DNA of 64,000 nt from Haloarchaeobius amylolyticus (GTDB lineage: Archaea > Halobacteriota > Halobacteria > Halobacteriales > Natrialbaceae): assembly GCF_026616195.1 (NCBI RefSeq), contig NZ_JANHDH010000001.1, positions 124,001 to 188,000 of the forward strand, in the 5' to 3' direction. Under the pieces are notes generated by a model. It saw only the letters and a program-made list of their open reading frames with translations. It did no database searches and had not been told where the DNA came from. The translations under genes were made by a program, and so were the position numbers. Positions 34,651 through 43,636 of this stretch are shown one piece after another (position 1 is the stretch's first letter; the number at the start of each line of letters is the position of its first letter).

Positions 34651-35799
34651 TCAGTCGCGCCGGGCGAGCGCGCCCAGTGCGGTCAGGGCGGCGACGGCAC
34701 CGACGGCGGTGAAGCCGGGCGAGCCGTCAGCAGCCGGCTCGTCGGTGGTCGCGGTCGTGGCGGGGTCGGCCGTCGTGGCCGCCGTTCCAGTCGTCGTGGT
34801 GCCACCGGCCGATGCCGTGGTGCCCGTGCCGGCCTCACCGCGGACGCTGGCGTTCGCCGCTGCGTAGGCGTCCGGGTACCAGGTCTTCGCGAGCTGGCGC
34901 ATCACGAGGAAGCTCCGCGGGGCCGGCTGGCTCACGCGGTTCTCGTCCATGACGATGGTCTGGTTCTGCTGGACGGCCATGGTGTTCTGGTAGGCCGCCG
35001 AGTCGGGGATTCGCGGCTCGGGCTGGCCGCTGTTGAGCAGCAGCCACTCGACGCTCATGTTGGCGACGACCTCGGGGTTGATGCGGGCGTACCCCGCCTG
35101 GGAGTACTCGAGGTCGGCCTCGGCGGCGAGGTTCGTCGCGCCGGCCGTCGTCATGAGGTCGGAGATGTAGGTGTTCGGACCGGGCGTCGAGCCGTAGAAG
35201 ACGTACAGCGCCTTCTTGGGCTCCGTGCCCTCGGTCGCCTGCTGGACGACCTCGCGCTCGGTCTGCATCCAGTCGACCGTCTCGCTGGCGCCGTCACACG
35301 AGCCGACTAGCTTCCCGGTCAGCTCCGTCTTCGCGATGACGTCGTCGAGCGAGCTGGCGGACTCGAACTTGTAGACCGTGATGCCGGCCTCGCGTAGCTT
35401 CCCGACCTTCTCGTCGGGGACGATGTTCGACGCGAGCACGAGGTCTGGCTGCTGGGCGATGACCTTCTCGACCGAGATGAAGGCGTAGCCGCTGCCGGAG
35501 ATGTTCGCGGTCGCGTCGGCACCCTCGAGGTACTTCGCGTACTGGGTCGTCCCGACGACCTTCGACTGGGCGCCGATCTCCCACATCGTCTGTGCCGAGG
35601 CGGGGCCGGCCGTGACGACGCGCTCGGGCGCCTCCTCGACCGTGACTTCGGTTCCCGTCGCGTCGGTCGCGGTGAACGGGAACGAACAACCTGCCGTGGT
35701 GGACTCGTTCGCCTGGGTCGCGGCCCCCGGCGTCGCGACGACGCCGAGTGACGCGACGACCAGGAGCGCTGCGACGAGCAGCGTTCGGGTTCGTGTCAT
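34651..35799 (-). CDS. btuF: PGF-CTERM-anchored cobalamin-type substrate-binding protein
   Basis: 382 residues: a Sec signal peptide ([21 protein letters not shown]), a periplasmic-binding domain with the helical-backbone layout of B12/siderophore binders ([29 protein letters not shown]), a Thr-rich linker, and a C-terminal PGF-CTERM sorting region (PGFTAVGAV, helix, ARR). The last is processed by archaeosortase and lipid-attached. ATG 35799 is chosen over TTG 35808. It is divergent from btuCD, sharing a 72-base control region. Cobalamin is the likely ligand by gene order; a siderophore is not excluded. Confidence 0.82.
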   Translation of the reverse strand: MTRTRTLLVAALLVVASLGVVATPGAATQANESTTAGCSFPFTATDATGTEVTVEEAPERVVTAGPASAQTMWEIGAQSKVVGTTQYAKYLEGADATANISGSGYAFISVEKVIAQQPDLVLASNIVPDEKVGKLREAGITVYKFESASSLDDVIAKTELTGKLVGSCDGASETVDWMQTEREVVQQATEGTEPKKALYVFYGSTPGPNTYISDLMTTAGATNLAAEADLEYSQAGYARINPEVVANMSVEWLLLNSGQPEPRIPDSAAYQNTMAVQQNQTIVMDENRVSQPAPRSFLVMRQLAKTWYPDAYAAANASVRGEAGTGTTASAGGTTTTGTAATTADPATTATTDEPAADGSPGFTAVGAVAALTALGALARRD

Positions 35800-35825
35800 C
35801 ACACCCAACTGGCCACGTATGCAAT

Positions 35826-35854
35826 AAGTATTTACCTAAAGCAAGTGCATTTGC
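35826..35854. promoter_or_regulatory. Divergent btuF/btuC control region with near-palindrome
   Basis: A minus-strand TATA-like TAAATACTTA (35826-35835) serves btuF at about 30 bases. GCAAGTGCATTTGC (35841-35854) is a palindrome with one mismatched pair and covers the position where the btuC TATA box would sit (ATG 35872). A repressor bound there would shut both directions. TTTAGG on the minus strand also resembles half of a DtxR-type box. Confidence 0.4.
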
Positions 35855-35871
35855 GAAACGGACACGACACC

Positions 35872-36933
35872 ATGGAGACGCGAACGAAGACGGTCGCCTG
35901 GTCCGCCGGGCTCACGGTGCTGTTAGCCCTGACGACGGTGGTCTGTGCCGCCGTCGGGCCCGTCTCCATCGACTACCTCACCGTCGCGAAGGTCCTCCTC
36001 AACCAGCTCGCCCTGCCGACCGGCGTCACCCTCGCGGGCGGGCTCTCCCTCCAGACGACGCCGGTCTTCCACTTCCAGACGCCGAAGACCGCGAGCGTCA
36101 TCGTCGCGAGCGTCCGGCTCCCGCGCATCGCGCTGGCCGCCACCGTCGGCTTCTCGCTCGCGGCCGCGGGGACGGTCATGCAGGGCTTCTTCCGCAATCC
36201 GATGGCCGACCCCTCCATCGTCGGCGTCTCCTCGGGCGCGGCGGTCGGCGCGGTCAGCGCCATCGTCCTCCCGCTCTCGATCCCCTTCGGCATCGAGGGC
36301 GCGGCCTTCACGGGGGCCATCCTCACCGCGTTCCTCGTCTACGCGCTCGCCACCGAGCGCGGCCGGACCCCGGTCGCGACGCTCCTGCTCGCCGGCGTCG
36401 CCATCCAGACGTTCCTCGGCGCGGTCGTCTCGTTCCTGCTGGTCACCAGCGGCGAGAGCCTGCGCGAGGCCCTGTACTGGCTGATGGGCGACCTCAGTGC
36501 CGCGAACTGGGGCGACGTGACCTTCGCCGCGGGCATCGGCCTCGCCGGCTTCCTCCTGTTGCTCCCCTACACGAACGACATGAACGTCCTCCTGCTCGGC
36601 GAGGAGGACGCCCACCACCTCGGCATCGCGGTCGAGCGAACCAAACTGCTCTTGCTCACGCTCGCGAGCATCATCACCGCCGCCGGGGTCGCGGTCGCCG
36701 GCGTCATCGGCTTCGTCGGCCTCGTGGTCCCGCACATGCTCCGACTCGTCGTCGGTCCGGACCACCGGGTCCTGCTCCCGACGAGCGCGCTGGCCGGCGC
36801 GTCGTTCCTCGTCGCGACCGACACGGTCGCGCGCTCGACCGCCGAGGTGCTGCCCGTGGGTATCGTCACGGCCGCACTGGGCGCACCCTTCTTCCTGTTC
36901 CTGCTCAAGCGCCGGGAGGTGCACGCGCTATGA
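35872..36933 (+). CDS. btuC: FecCD/BtuC-family ABC permease
   Basis: 353 residues with about ten membrane helices. [42 protein letters not shown] is the family signature region (split here by function only); [12 protein letters not shown] is the coupling-helix region that meets the ATPase. It imports cobalamin or a siderophore. Its TGA overlaps the ATG of btuD (ATGA). Divergent from btuF. The length and motifs are complete. Confidence 0.88.
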   Translation: METRTKTVAWSAGLTVLLALTTVVCAAVGPVSIDYLTVAKVLLNQLALPTGVTLAGGLSLQTTPVFHFQTPKTASVIVASVRLPRIALAATVGFSLAAAGTVMQGFFRNPMADPSIVGVSSGAAVGAVSAIVLPLSIPFGIEGAAFTGAILTAFLVYALATERGRTPVATLLLAGVAIQTFLGAVVSFLLVTSGESLREALYWLMGDLSAANWGDVTFAAGIGLAGFLLLLPYTNDMNVLLLGEEDAHHLGIAVERTKLLLLTLASIITAAGVAVAGVIGFVGLVVPHMLRLVVGPDHRVLLPTSALAGASFLVATDTVARSTAEVLPVGIVTAALGAPFFLFLLKRREVHAL

Positions 36934-38180
36934 TCTCGGTCGCGGACGTGACGGTGGCCTACGGGGACGCGACCGTCCTCGATTCGGTCTCGCTCTCGGT
37001 CGACGCGGGCACCTTCGTCGGGCTGGTCGGCCCGAACGGGGCCGGCAAGACCACGCTCCTCCGGACGATGAGCGCGGCGCTGGCCCCCGAGACCGGCTCC
37101 ATCACGGTCTGTGGCGAGGACGTCCAGGCCCTCTCGGCGAAGGCCGCGAGCCGGCAGGTCGCGGTCGTCCCGCAGGACACCACCGTCTCGTTCTCGTTCC
37201 CGGTGCGCGACCTCGTCGCCATGGGCCGCACCCCGCATCGCTCGCGGTTCACGACCGCCAGACCCGAGGACCACCGGGCCATCGACGACGCCATCGAGCG
37301 CGTCGGCATCGCCGACCTCGCGGACCGGCCCGTGGACGAACTCAGTGGGGGTGAGCGCCAGAAGGTCGCCATCGCCCGGGCGCTGGCCCAGGAGACGCCC
37401 GTCCTCCTGCTGGACGAACCGACGGCCAGCCTCGACGTGAACCACCAGATAGAGACGCTGGAACTCGTCCGGGAGCTCGTCGCCGACGGGAAGACCGCGG
37501 TCGCGGCCATCCACGACCTCTCGCTGGCGGCCCGGTACTGCGACGAACTCGCCCTGCTGGCCGGCGGCGATATCGTCGCCTCGGGCGAACCCGATTCCGT
37601 CCTCACCCGCCCGCGTCTGCGCGAGAGCTTCGACGCCGAGACCGTCCTCACCCGGAATCCGGTCACCGAGAGCGTCACCGTGACGCCCCTCGCCCAGTCG
37701 GTCGACGCCCTCGACCGCAGGGTCCACGTGCTCGGGAACGGGTCGGTCGCCGCGCGCACCCTCGAACGACTCGCCAGCGCCGACGCGGCCGTCACCGTCG
37801 GCCCGGCCCCGCCGGGCGACGCGGTGGTCGAGACCGCCCGCCTGCTCGGGGTCGACCCGTTGCTCTCCGACCCGTACACCGCACTCGACGAGGCCAGCGT
37901 CGACTCGCTGCGGGCGCACGTCGCCGAATCCGACGTGGTGGTGCTCGCCGAACCACACCTCTCGGCGGGGAACAGCGCGGTCCTCGACGTGGTCGCCGAG
38001 GCGGATTCCCTCGTCGTGGTCGAGGACGGGCCGTGGCGTGCCTCCGTCGCGGGCGACCTGCACTCACGGTATGCTCAGGTGCGCGAGCGAGCGACCGTGA
38101 CCGACCCCGAGACCGTCGCCCGGGCCGTGCAGGCCGCGGGGCAGACGCCCGAGCGCCCACCGAACTCCTATCAAGATTGA
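36930..38180 (+). CDS. btuD: BtuD-type ABC ATPase with C-terminal extension
   Basis: 416 residues. The first 250 form a FecE/BtuD-like ATPase: Walker [10 protein letters not shown] (34-42), signature LSGGERQ, Walker [12 protein letters not shown]-loop AIHDLS. After that comes about 160 residues (from about 255) with [17 protein letters not shown], a Rossmann-like segment, and [12 protein letters not shown], ending [10 protein letters not shown]. Such an extra domain is known in haloarchaeal btuD proteins and has no assigned role; it may sense a ligand. Overlap with btuC implies coupled translation. Confidence 0.88.
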   Translation: MISVADVTVAYGDATVLDSVSLSVDAGTFVGLVGPNGAGKTTLLRTMSAALAPETGSITVCGEDVQALSAKAASRQVAVVPQDTTVSFSFPVRDLVAMGRTPHRSRFTTARPEDHRAIDDAIERVGIADLADRPVDELSGGERQKVAIARALAQETPVLLLDEPTASLDVNHQIETLELVRELVADGKTAVAAIHDLSLAARYCDELALLAGGDIVASGEPDSVLTRPRLRESFDAETVLTRNPVTESVTVTPLAQSVDALDRRVHVLGNGSVAARTLERLASADAAVTVGPAPPGDAVVETARLLGVDPLLSDPYTALDEASVDSLRAHVAESDVVVLAEPHLSAGNSAVLDVVAEADSLVVVEDGPWRASVAGDLHSRYAQVRERATVTDPETVARAVQAAGQTPERPPNSYQD

Positions 38181-38207
38181 AAAGCGTCGGGCGAGAACGC
38201 CCCACCG

Positions 38208-39128
38208 ATGCGCGCCCTCCCCGCCATCACGCTCGTTCTCGCACTCGTCCTCGCCGGTTGTGGCAGCCTTGGCCCCGTCACGGAGACCCGCCAGCCGTTC
38301 TCCGTCGAGCAGACAACACAACCGACCGAAGTGGACGACGGTACGACGAACCACGGCCCGCAGTTCGCCATCGACCCGGCGGACGACGAGGTACGGGGCG
38401 TGCGGGCCATGCTCGGTGCGCACCGGAAGACCCTGGTCGACACGAGCTACCGTGTCGGCTACGCGTACCGGGCGACGAGCGAGAACGGCACCGTCCTCTT
38501 GGCCCGGACGATCCGCGGGGCCTACGCCGAGAACCGGTCGCACTACCTCGTCCACCGGAGCGAGAACGGGGCGGCCCTGCCGGAGTCGGGCGAGTGGGAC
38601 GTCTTCGCGGACGGGGACAGGGCGTTCGTGCGTCGGACCACCGAGAACGGGACCTCGGTCTCGGTTCCCGGGCTCGACACCACGGGCGAACCGCGCCGTC
38701 CGACCGACCTCGGGGTCTTCCGTGGCCGAGGCGCGGTCTCGGGCGACCTGTTCCAGGCCTTCGCGGGGATGAACGTGACCAGCGTCACCGAACTCGACCG
38801 GGAACCGGCCGGCGTCGAGGGGCCGCTCTACCGGGTCGAGTCCACCACGGTCGGGGACCCACAGCTCCTCTCGGACGGGGCGAACGCGACGGCGAGGAAC
38901 GCGAGTTTCGAGGCGCTCGTGACGGCGCAGGGCTTCGTCGTCGAGTACCGGTTGACCTTCGAGATGCGGAGGGCCGACGGGATGTGGATCACGGTCGAAC
39001 GACGGCTGGTCTACCGGGACGTCGGGGATGCCATCGTCCCGCGGCCCGAGTGGGTGGACGAGTACACTGCCGGCACCAACTCGACCACGAACGCCCCCGG
39101 CAGCACAACCTTGATGCGCGGACCCTGA
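38208..39128 (+). CDS. Lipoprotein paralogue 1 of 3
   Basis: 306 residues. A lipobox signal (LVLALVLAGCGSLG, Cys18) predicts export and lipid anchoring. The mature protein begins with a variable Thr/Glu-rich spacer, then repeated patterns common to all three copies: a Tyr-rich strand (SYRVGYAYRAT), RTTENGTSVSVP, PTDLGVFRGRG and a closing RRLVYRDVG. These resemble the LolA-like beta sheet seen in other archaeal lipoproteins, but I cannot prove it. Neighbours are the near-copies 2 and 3, indicating tandem duplication. Function unknown. Confidence 0.7.
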   Translation: MRALPAITLVLALVLAGCGSLGPVTETRQPFSVEQTTQPTEVDDGTTNHGPQFAIDPADDEVRGVRAMLGAHRKTLVDTSYRVGYAYRATSENGTVLLARTIRGAYAENRSHYLVHRSENGAALPESGEWDVFADGDRAFVRRTTENGTSVSVPGLDTTGEPRRPTDLGVFRGRGAVSGDLFQAFAGMNVTSVTELDREPAGVEGPLYRVESTTVGDPQLLSDGANATARNASFEALVTAQGFVVEYRLTFEMRRADGMWITVERRLVYRDVGDAIVPRPEWVDEYTAGTNSTTNAPGSTTLMRGP

Positions 39129-39140
39129 CAACTTCGAGCG

Positions 39141-40049
39141 ATGCGCGCCCGCCACGTCCTCGTCCTCGCAATCGCCCTCGTCCTCGCCGGCTGTGGCAGC
39201 CTTGGTCCCGTCACGGAGACCCGTGAACCGTTCGCCGTCGACGGGACGGACCGCCCGACAGTCACCGACGGACCGACCACCACGCGGCCCCCGCAGTTCG
39301 ACCCCGACCCGACCGAGAACGACCTCGGCGACGTCCGTGACATGCTCTCCGCGCAGGGGCGAGTCCTCCAGAACACGAGCTACCGGGCCGACTACCTGGT
39401 GAGGGCCACACACGAGAACGGGACGGTCCTCCTCTATCGTCACGTGGACGGGGCGTACGCGGCGAACGATTCGCGGTACCTCGTCGCCGCCGAAACGTCG
39501 GGCACGACGGTCCCTCGCCGGACCGACTTCGTCCTCTTCGGCGACGGCACCCGGGCGTTCGTCCGCCAGACGACAGAGAACGGCACCTCGGTCAGCGTGC
39601 CGCGACAGGCAGACGGCGGCGACCCGATTCCCCCGACCGACCTGGGTGTCTTCCGGGGACGTGATGCGATGTCCAGTTTCCTCTACCAGGGCTTCGCCGG
39701 GATGAACGTGACCAGCGTCACCGAACTCGACCGCGTCCCGCCCGGGCTCGACGAGCCACTCTACCGGGTCCAGTCCGGGAGCGTCGAGAGCCCGCAACTC
39801 CTCGCCCAGGGCCCGAACGGGACCGTCGAGAACGCGAGCTTCGAGGCTATCGTGGACCACCGTGGGTTCGTCTACGAGTACCGCCTCACGTTCGAGACCG
39901 AGACGGACGCGGGCGACCCGGTCCGCATCGAGCGCCGACTGGTCTACCGGGACCTCGGGAACACGACGGTCCCGCGTCCAGACTGGGTCGAGGACTACGA
40001 GGCCGAGAACGGGACGACGACCACGGCCAGGGTACTCGCCCAGGCCTGA
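39141..40049 (+). CDS. Lipoprotein paralogue 2 of 3
   Basis: 302 residues, closest to copy 1: the signal and lipobox (IALVLAGCGSLGPVTETRE, Cys18) and the blocks MNVTSVTELDR and RRLVYRDLG are almost identical, also at DNA level around the lipobox. It differs in the middle loops. The gene starts twelve bases after copy 1 ends, so they form one transcription unit. Several NxT/NxS sites suggest surface glycosylation. Function unknown. Confidence 0.7.
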   Translation: MRARHVLVLAIALVLAGCGSLGPVTETREPFAVDGTDRPTVTDGPTTTRPPQFDPDPTENDLGDVRDMLSAQGRVLQNTSYRADYLVRATHENGTVLLYRHVDGAYAANDSRYLVAAETSGTTVPRRTDFVLFGDGTRAFVRQTTENGTSVSVPRQADGGDPIPPTDLGVFRGRDAMSSFLYQGFAGMNVTSVTELDRVPPGLDEPLYRVQSGSVESPQLLAQGPNGTVENASFEAIVDHRGFVYEYRLTFETETDAGDPVRIERRLVYRDLGNTTVPRPDWVEDYEAENGTTTTARVLAQA

Positions 40050-40122
40050 CACGACCGTCGGTCTGGTGGCCTTCGCACCCGCTGGGCCAACGTTCATTGC
40101 CCGGTAGTGGGTAGAGGTGACA

Positions 40123-40974
40123 ATGCGCGTGGGACGGGTGTTCGCTCTCGCCCTGCTGGTCGGCCTGGCCGGGTGCGGCGGCCTCGCCGATACCGGCACG
40201 ACGCGCGACCCGTTCTCCGTCGAGCAGCCGACGACCGGTTCCACCGATGCGACAGGGCCCGGGACCCACGCCGTCTTCGACCCCGACCCCGCCCGCGACC
40301 GCGTCCAGAACCTCGACGCCCTGCTGGACTCACACGAGCGCGTGCTCGACGGGACGGGCTACCGGGTCACCGCGGTCTACCGGGAGACCACGGCGAACGG
40401 AACACTGCTCCGAGAACTGATCCGCGAAGGGGCCTACCCGCCGAACCGTTCGCGCTACCTGTACCACGAGCGGGCTGCAGGTACCCGGGTCGGCCCGACG
40501 CAGGAGACCCAGCTGTTCGCCGACGGGCACACCGTCTACAGCCGCCGGTCTATCGGCGACCGGACCGAGGTGACGGTACTGCGGGACTCTGACGGCACGC
40601 CCTTCTCCCCGACCGACCTCGGCATCTTCCGCGGGCAACAGACCGACCTGCTCGCGATGGCCTTCGAATCGGTCGCCATCGACGAGGTCGAGCGCCTCGG
40701 GCATTCGCCACGACAGGTCGAGGACCCGCTCTACCGCCTCCGCGGGGATTCGGTCCGGGACCGGTCGCAGCTCAGCATCGACGCCGACGCGTCGGTCCGG
40801 AACGCGAGCCTTGAGGTCATCGTCGACAGCGACGGGCTGGTCCGGGAGTTCCGGTTCAGCTACGTCACATCGCGTGACGGCCGGCCGGTCAGGGTGACGA
40901 GACGACTGGTCTACCGCGACGTCGGACAGACGTCCATCGAGCGACCGGGGTGGGCTGCCAACGTGACCCTGTAG
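40123..40974 (+). CDS. Lipoprotein paralogue 3 of 3
   Basis: 283 residues, the most divergent copy. Lipobox VGLAGCGGL (Cys18), then the same block order with FSPTDLGIFRGQQ and RRLVYRDVGQTS. ATG 40123 follows a Shine-Dalgarno-like GAGGTGA by two bases. It lies 73 bases after copy 2 and could be made from the same mRNA or separately. The graded divergence (1-2 near, 3 far) dates it as the older duplicate. Function unknown. Confidence 0.7.
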   Translation: MRVGRVFALALLVGLAGCGGLADTGTTRDPFSVEQPTTGSTDATGPGTHAVFDPDPARDRVQNLDALLDSHERVLDGTGYRVTAVYRETTANGTLLRELIREGAYPPNRSRYLYHERAAGTRVGPTQETQLFADGHTVYSRRSIGDRTEVTVLRDSDGTPFSPTDLGIFRGQQTDLLAMAFESVAIDEVERLGHSPRQVEDPLYRLRGDSVRDRSQLSIDADASVRNASLEVIVDSDGLVREFRFSYVTSRDGRPVRVTRRLVYRDVGQTSIERPGWAANVTL

Positions 40975-41075
40975 AATCTCCCGTCCCTGTCGGAACCCAT
41001 AGAACCGGTCGTCGCACGAGCTGACGGTTCTCCGTCCGAAATTCGACAGTGTCCGCTCCCGACCGAACCACGCGT

Positions 41076-41104
41076 ATTCTGTATAGCGATATTTGATTTA
41101 TGGG
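41076..41104 (+). repeat. Left 29-bp inverted repeat (IR-L) of the recombinase region
   Basis: Reads ATTCTGTATAGCGA then TATTTGATTTATGGG on the plus strand. It matches the reverse complement of 43571-43599 at 27 of 29 positions. It lies in the upstream region past the recombinase gene's 3' end. Confidence 0.6.
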
Positions 41105-41172
41105 TTCGGTATCCACCACCGTCTCACCGCGAGAATCCGTATCGCAGAATCGGGTGAATCCCAGACCCGGTC

Positions 41173-42201
41173 TCAGAGCAGGGAGTAGACGTTCGCCTCG
41201 TACACCTCGCGGACGCGGTCGCCCCAGTTGTGGGTGTAGGTGTCGATGATGTCGCTCGCCACGTCCCCGCGGAGGTACTTCACGATGCCACGGTCCCCGG
41301 TGCGGTCCCGGAGATGGGTCGTGAAGAAGTGCCGGAAGTAGTGCGGGGTGACGTTCTCGGCGGCCCCACCACCGGTCCGGTACCAGCCGTGGTCTCTGGC
41401 GTGGGTCTCCACGATGTGGCGGACGCCCTGTGGGGTGACTCGTTCGCCCCAGTCACCCGACGTCGAGACGAACAGCGGCTCTGCGGGCGAGACGGCGTCG
41501 GGGCGGATCGCGAGCCAGCCCACGAGCACCCGTTTCAGCTCCTCGTCGACGGGCACCACGGTCGAGCGCTTGCGCTTGTTCGCCGCGGTGCGTTCCTCCC
41601 CGTGGTACTCGACGCCGTGGGCCGGTTCTGCGGGCACGAATATCGAATCGGGCCGGCCGTCGAGCTGGACGCGACCGCCGAGGTCGTACTCGTCCTCGAG
41701 CGCCGGAACCGACAGCGAGATGTCCCGCAGGTCCAGGTTACAGAGTTCGCCGACACGCATCCCCGTCTTGAGCAGGGCCACGACCAGCGCTCGCTCCAGT
41801 GGATGCCCGATGTCGGCGACGAACTCGCGCATCTGGTCGACCGTGAGCTCCCGTCTCGTCGGGTCCTTGTCGATGGATTCGTTCATCTCCTCGACGACCA
41901 GCGCCATCGGGTTGGCGTCGAACTCGCCGACCTGGGTCATGTAGGCGTAGAACCGGTGGACGTATGAGGCGTAGGAGGCCACCGTGCTGGGGGCGTGCTC
42001 CCCCCGGAGCGAGTGCACCCACGCCATGCACTGCCGGCGGTCGGCCTCCGCCGGGGTGACGGAGCCGCCGCCCGGGCCGGCGTCCGGGTCCGCGAGGAAC
42101 GCCTCGAACCGCCGCAGGACGCGCTCGTAGGCCTCCTGCGTCCGTTTCGCCTTCCCGTGGTAGGTCTGGTCCTCGAGGAAGTACGCGACCGAATCGGACA
42201 T
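41173..42201 (-). CDS. XerC/D-like tyrosine recombinase/integrase
   Basis: 342 residues. An N-terminal core-binding (SAM-like) domain (about 1-105) is followed by the catalytic domain with Arg149 (TGMRVGELCNL), a lysine in KRKRSTVV (209-212), HYFRH (His287, Arg290), His324 (TYTHNW) and the nucleophile, most likely Tyr334 (REVYEANVY). All active-site residues are there, so the enzyme should be functional. The regulator gene ends two bases upstream, making a two-gene operon. The pair sits inside 29-bp inverted repeats. It could be a resident Xer-type enzyme or belong to an integrated element. Confidence 0.88.
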   Translation of the reverse strand: MSDSVAYFLEDQTYHGKAKRTQEAYERVLRRFEAFLADPDAGPGGGSVTPAEADRRQCMAWVHSLRGEHAPSTVASYASYVHRFYAYMTQVGEFDANPMALVVEEMNESIDKDPTRRELTVDQMREFVADIGHPLERALVVALLKTGMRVGELCNLDLRDISLSVPALEDEYDLGGRVQLDGRPDSIFVPAEPAHGVEYHGEERTAANKRKRSTVVPVDEELKRVLVGWLAIRPDAVSPAEPLFVSTSGDWGERVTPQGVRHIVETHARDHGWYRTGGGAAENVTPHYFRHFFTTHLRDRTGDRGIVKYLRGDVASDIIDTYTHNWGDRVREVYEANVYSLL

Positions 42202-42202
42202 C

Positions 42203-42613
42203 TCAGGTGCCCTCTGCGGTGACGTAGCCGCTCTCGCGACCGCTGTACCGGACGCGTCCGTCGGCCTGGAGGTCCTGCAGGGCGCTGTCGAGGCGGTCCT
42301 CGATGTCGTCGCTCACCGCGGCCAGCAGGTCGTCCCAGGTACACGGTCCGTCCTCGCGCTCGAGGATGTCGACGACCCGCGCCGTGAGGTCGCCGGAGTC
42401 CGAGTCACCCGATACGGTCTCCTGGTCGCCCCGGTTCGCCCTGCTATCGGGTGAGTCAGGCAGGTCGAACTTCCGGCGGCCGGCCTGGACCATCGTCCGG
42501 ACGAACTCGCTCTGGCTCATGTCGAGTTCGTCCGCGTGGTCGGCCCACTCGTCTTTCTGGTACTCGGGGACGTAGGTCTTGACCACCGACCGGCTGGTGT
42601 CCTGTTGGCTCAC
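42203..42613 (-). CDS. Ribbon-helix-helix-like regulator with winged-helix tail (DUF5805-like)
   Basis: 136 residues from GTG 42613. The N-terminus (VVKTYVPEYQKDEWADHADELDMSQSEFVRTMVQAG split: strand YVPEYQ, helix, then MSQSEFVRTMVQAG) resembles a CopG-type ribbon-helix-helix. After a polar linker, EREDGPCTWDDLLAAVSD and DRLDSALQDLQADGRVRYSG look like a small winged helix. GTG is preferred to ATG 42634 because a TATA box is centred about 26 bases before the GTG and overlaps that ATG. Proteins of this sort often precede haloarchaeal integrases. It probably represses its own promoter. Confidence 0.65.
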   Translation of the reverse strand: MSQQDTSRSVVKTYVPEYQKDEWADHADELDMSQSEFVRTMVQAGRRKFDLPDSPDSRANRGDQETVSGDSDSGDLTARVVDILEREDGPCTWDDLLAAVSDDIEDRLDSALQDLQADGRVRYSGRESGYVTAEGT

Positions 42614-42630
42614 AGACACCACCCCGGAAA

Positions 42631-42646
42631 GCATGATATATCATGC
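42631..42646 (-). promoter_or_regulatory. Perfect 16-bp palindrome covering the TATA box
   Basis: GCATGATATATCATGC reads the same on both strands. Its core GATATATC is the likely TATA box for the regulator-recombinase operon (start at 42613, 26 bases away). A dimer of a ribbon-helix-helix protein would fit, giving autoregulation. Confidence 0.55.
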
Positions 42647-43570
42647 CTGCGCCCGGGCGTCTGGAAGGGCGTTCTGGTGGGTCGAACCCCAGGGGTCGCG
42701 TGCTCAGGACGGGGTCGTAGACACACCCAATCACCCAGCAATTCTTGCCGGTTGCGCTCTCGGTGGCGTTCCGTCGACCCGCGACTCCAGCGACCCTGGT
42801 GAGTGGCCGTGGCCCAGTCACAGGTAGTATATAGATTCTGGTAGCTTCTCGGCATGTCGCTCTGTCCGCAGCGACTCGTCCCCGATACTTCAATCTGTCC
42901 CACAGTTCGGGATAAGAGTCCTTATCTTCCTCTGAAGGCCCGCTTTACCACCGCCAGATTCATCTTATACGTTATTTCGGGACTGTAAATCACGTGTTGC
43001 AGTACTAGTGACCGAGATACAAATCTCAGGCTCTGTCGCTCCGATAAGGACAGGTTTCGACAGCAGGTCGGGAACAGGTCCGTCACGAGAAGAGTTAGCG
43101 ACCAGAGAAGACATATAGATTCTGCCAATTCTGCATCTCGCCCTGCCCGGCGTGGCGCTCGAGTGTGGGCACTCTCGGTAGGAAACCTGCGCAGATCCAG
43201 TTGGGGGTCGGGGCGATTCGAGCACAGTCCAAGCCCAGCTCGGTCGACGGTGACCTGGGGCAGGTCTGATCGTCGACCGGACTCGATGGGCTCCTGGAAA
43301 GTCAGACAGAACGACTCCTCCTTCGAGAGTCCACAGCGACTGGGAGTGGGCTGGATTTCTCCGGTGAGGGAACCACGAAAGAGGCCGGGAGACGGGGTCG
43401 GCACACCGAGCGAGAAAGCTCTTCGCCGAACCGAGAGCCCCGAGAGCACGGTGAATCCGCATCTCTGACCCATCCACTGCCCAGAGAGGCAAACCCGACA
43501 GCGCCCGTCTCAGCGGTTCTGAGTGAAACACATGGGTTTCGCAGTGCTCTCGACCCTGATGGAGACACAT
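42647..43570. other. About 0.9 kb apparently non-coding region inside the inverted repeats
   Basis: No frame shows halophile codon use or a credible protein. The composition is lower in GC than its surroundings. It contains a T-arm-like sequence (minus-strand 42675-42691), a 12-bp direct repeat ATATAGATTCTG (42829-42840 and 43113-43124), and AT-rich patches near 42900-43010. It may be decayed DNA, an RNA gene or recombination substrate. Confidence 0.45.
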
Positions 43571-43599
43571 CCCATAAATCACATGTCGCTATACAGAAT
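43571..43599 (-). repeat. Right 29-bp inverted repeat (IR-R) of the recombinase region
   Basis: Plus strand begins CCCATAAATCACATG and ends TCGCTATACAGAAT. It is inverted relative to 41076-41104 with only two mismatches. Confidence 0.6.
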
Positions 43600-43636
43600 G
43601 GCGGCCCCGAAGCACGAGGACCCGGGCGCCCGGCGG

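Noticed and set aside
42675-42691. A possible tRNA gene or attachment site based on a T-arm-like stretch
   Set aside because: The stem has a mismatch and no D-arm, anticodon arm or acceptor is found at the right distance, so it is kept only as an observation within a finding.
42579-43568. Several 80-200-codon frames in the region inside the inverted repeats
   Set aside because: They lack halophile composition, overlap each other on both strands, and begin without plausible promoters.
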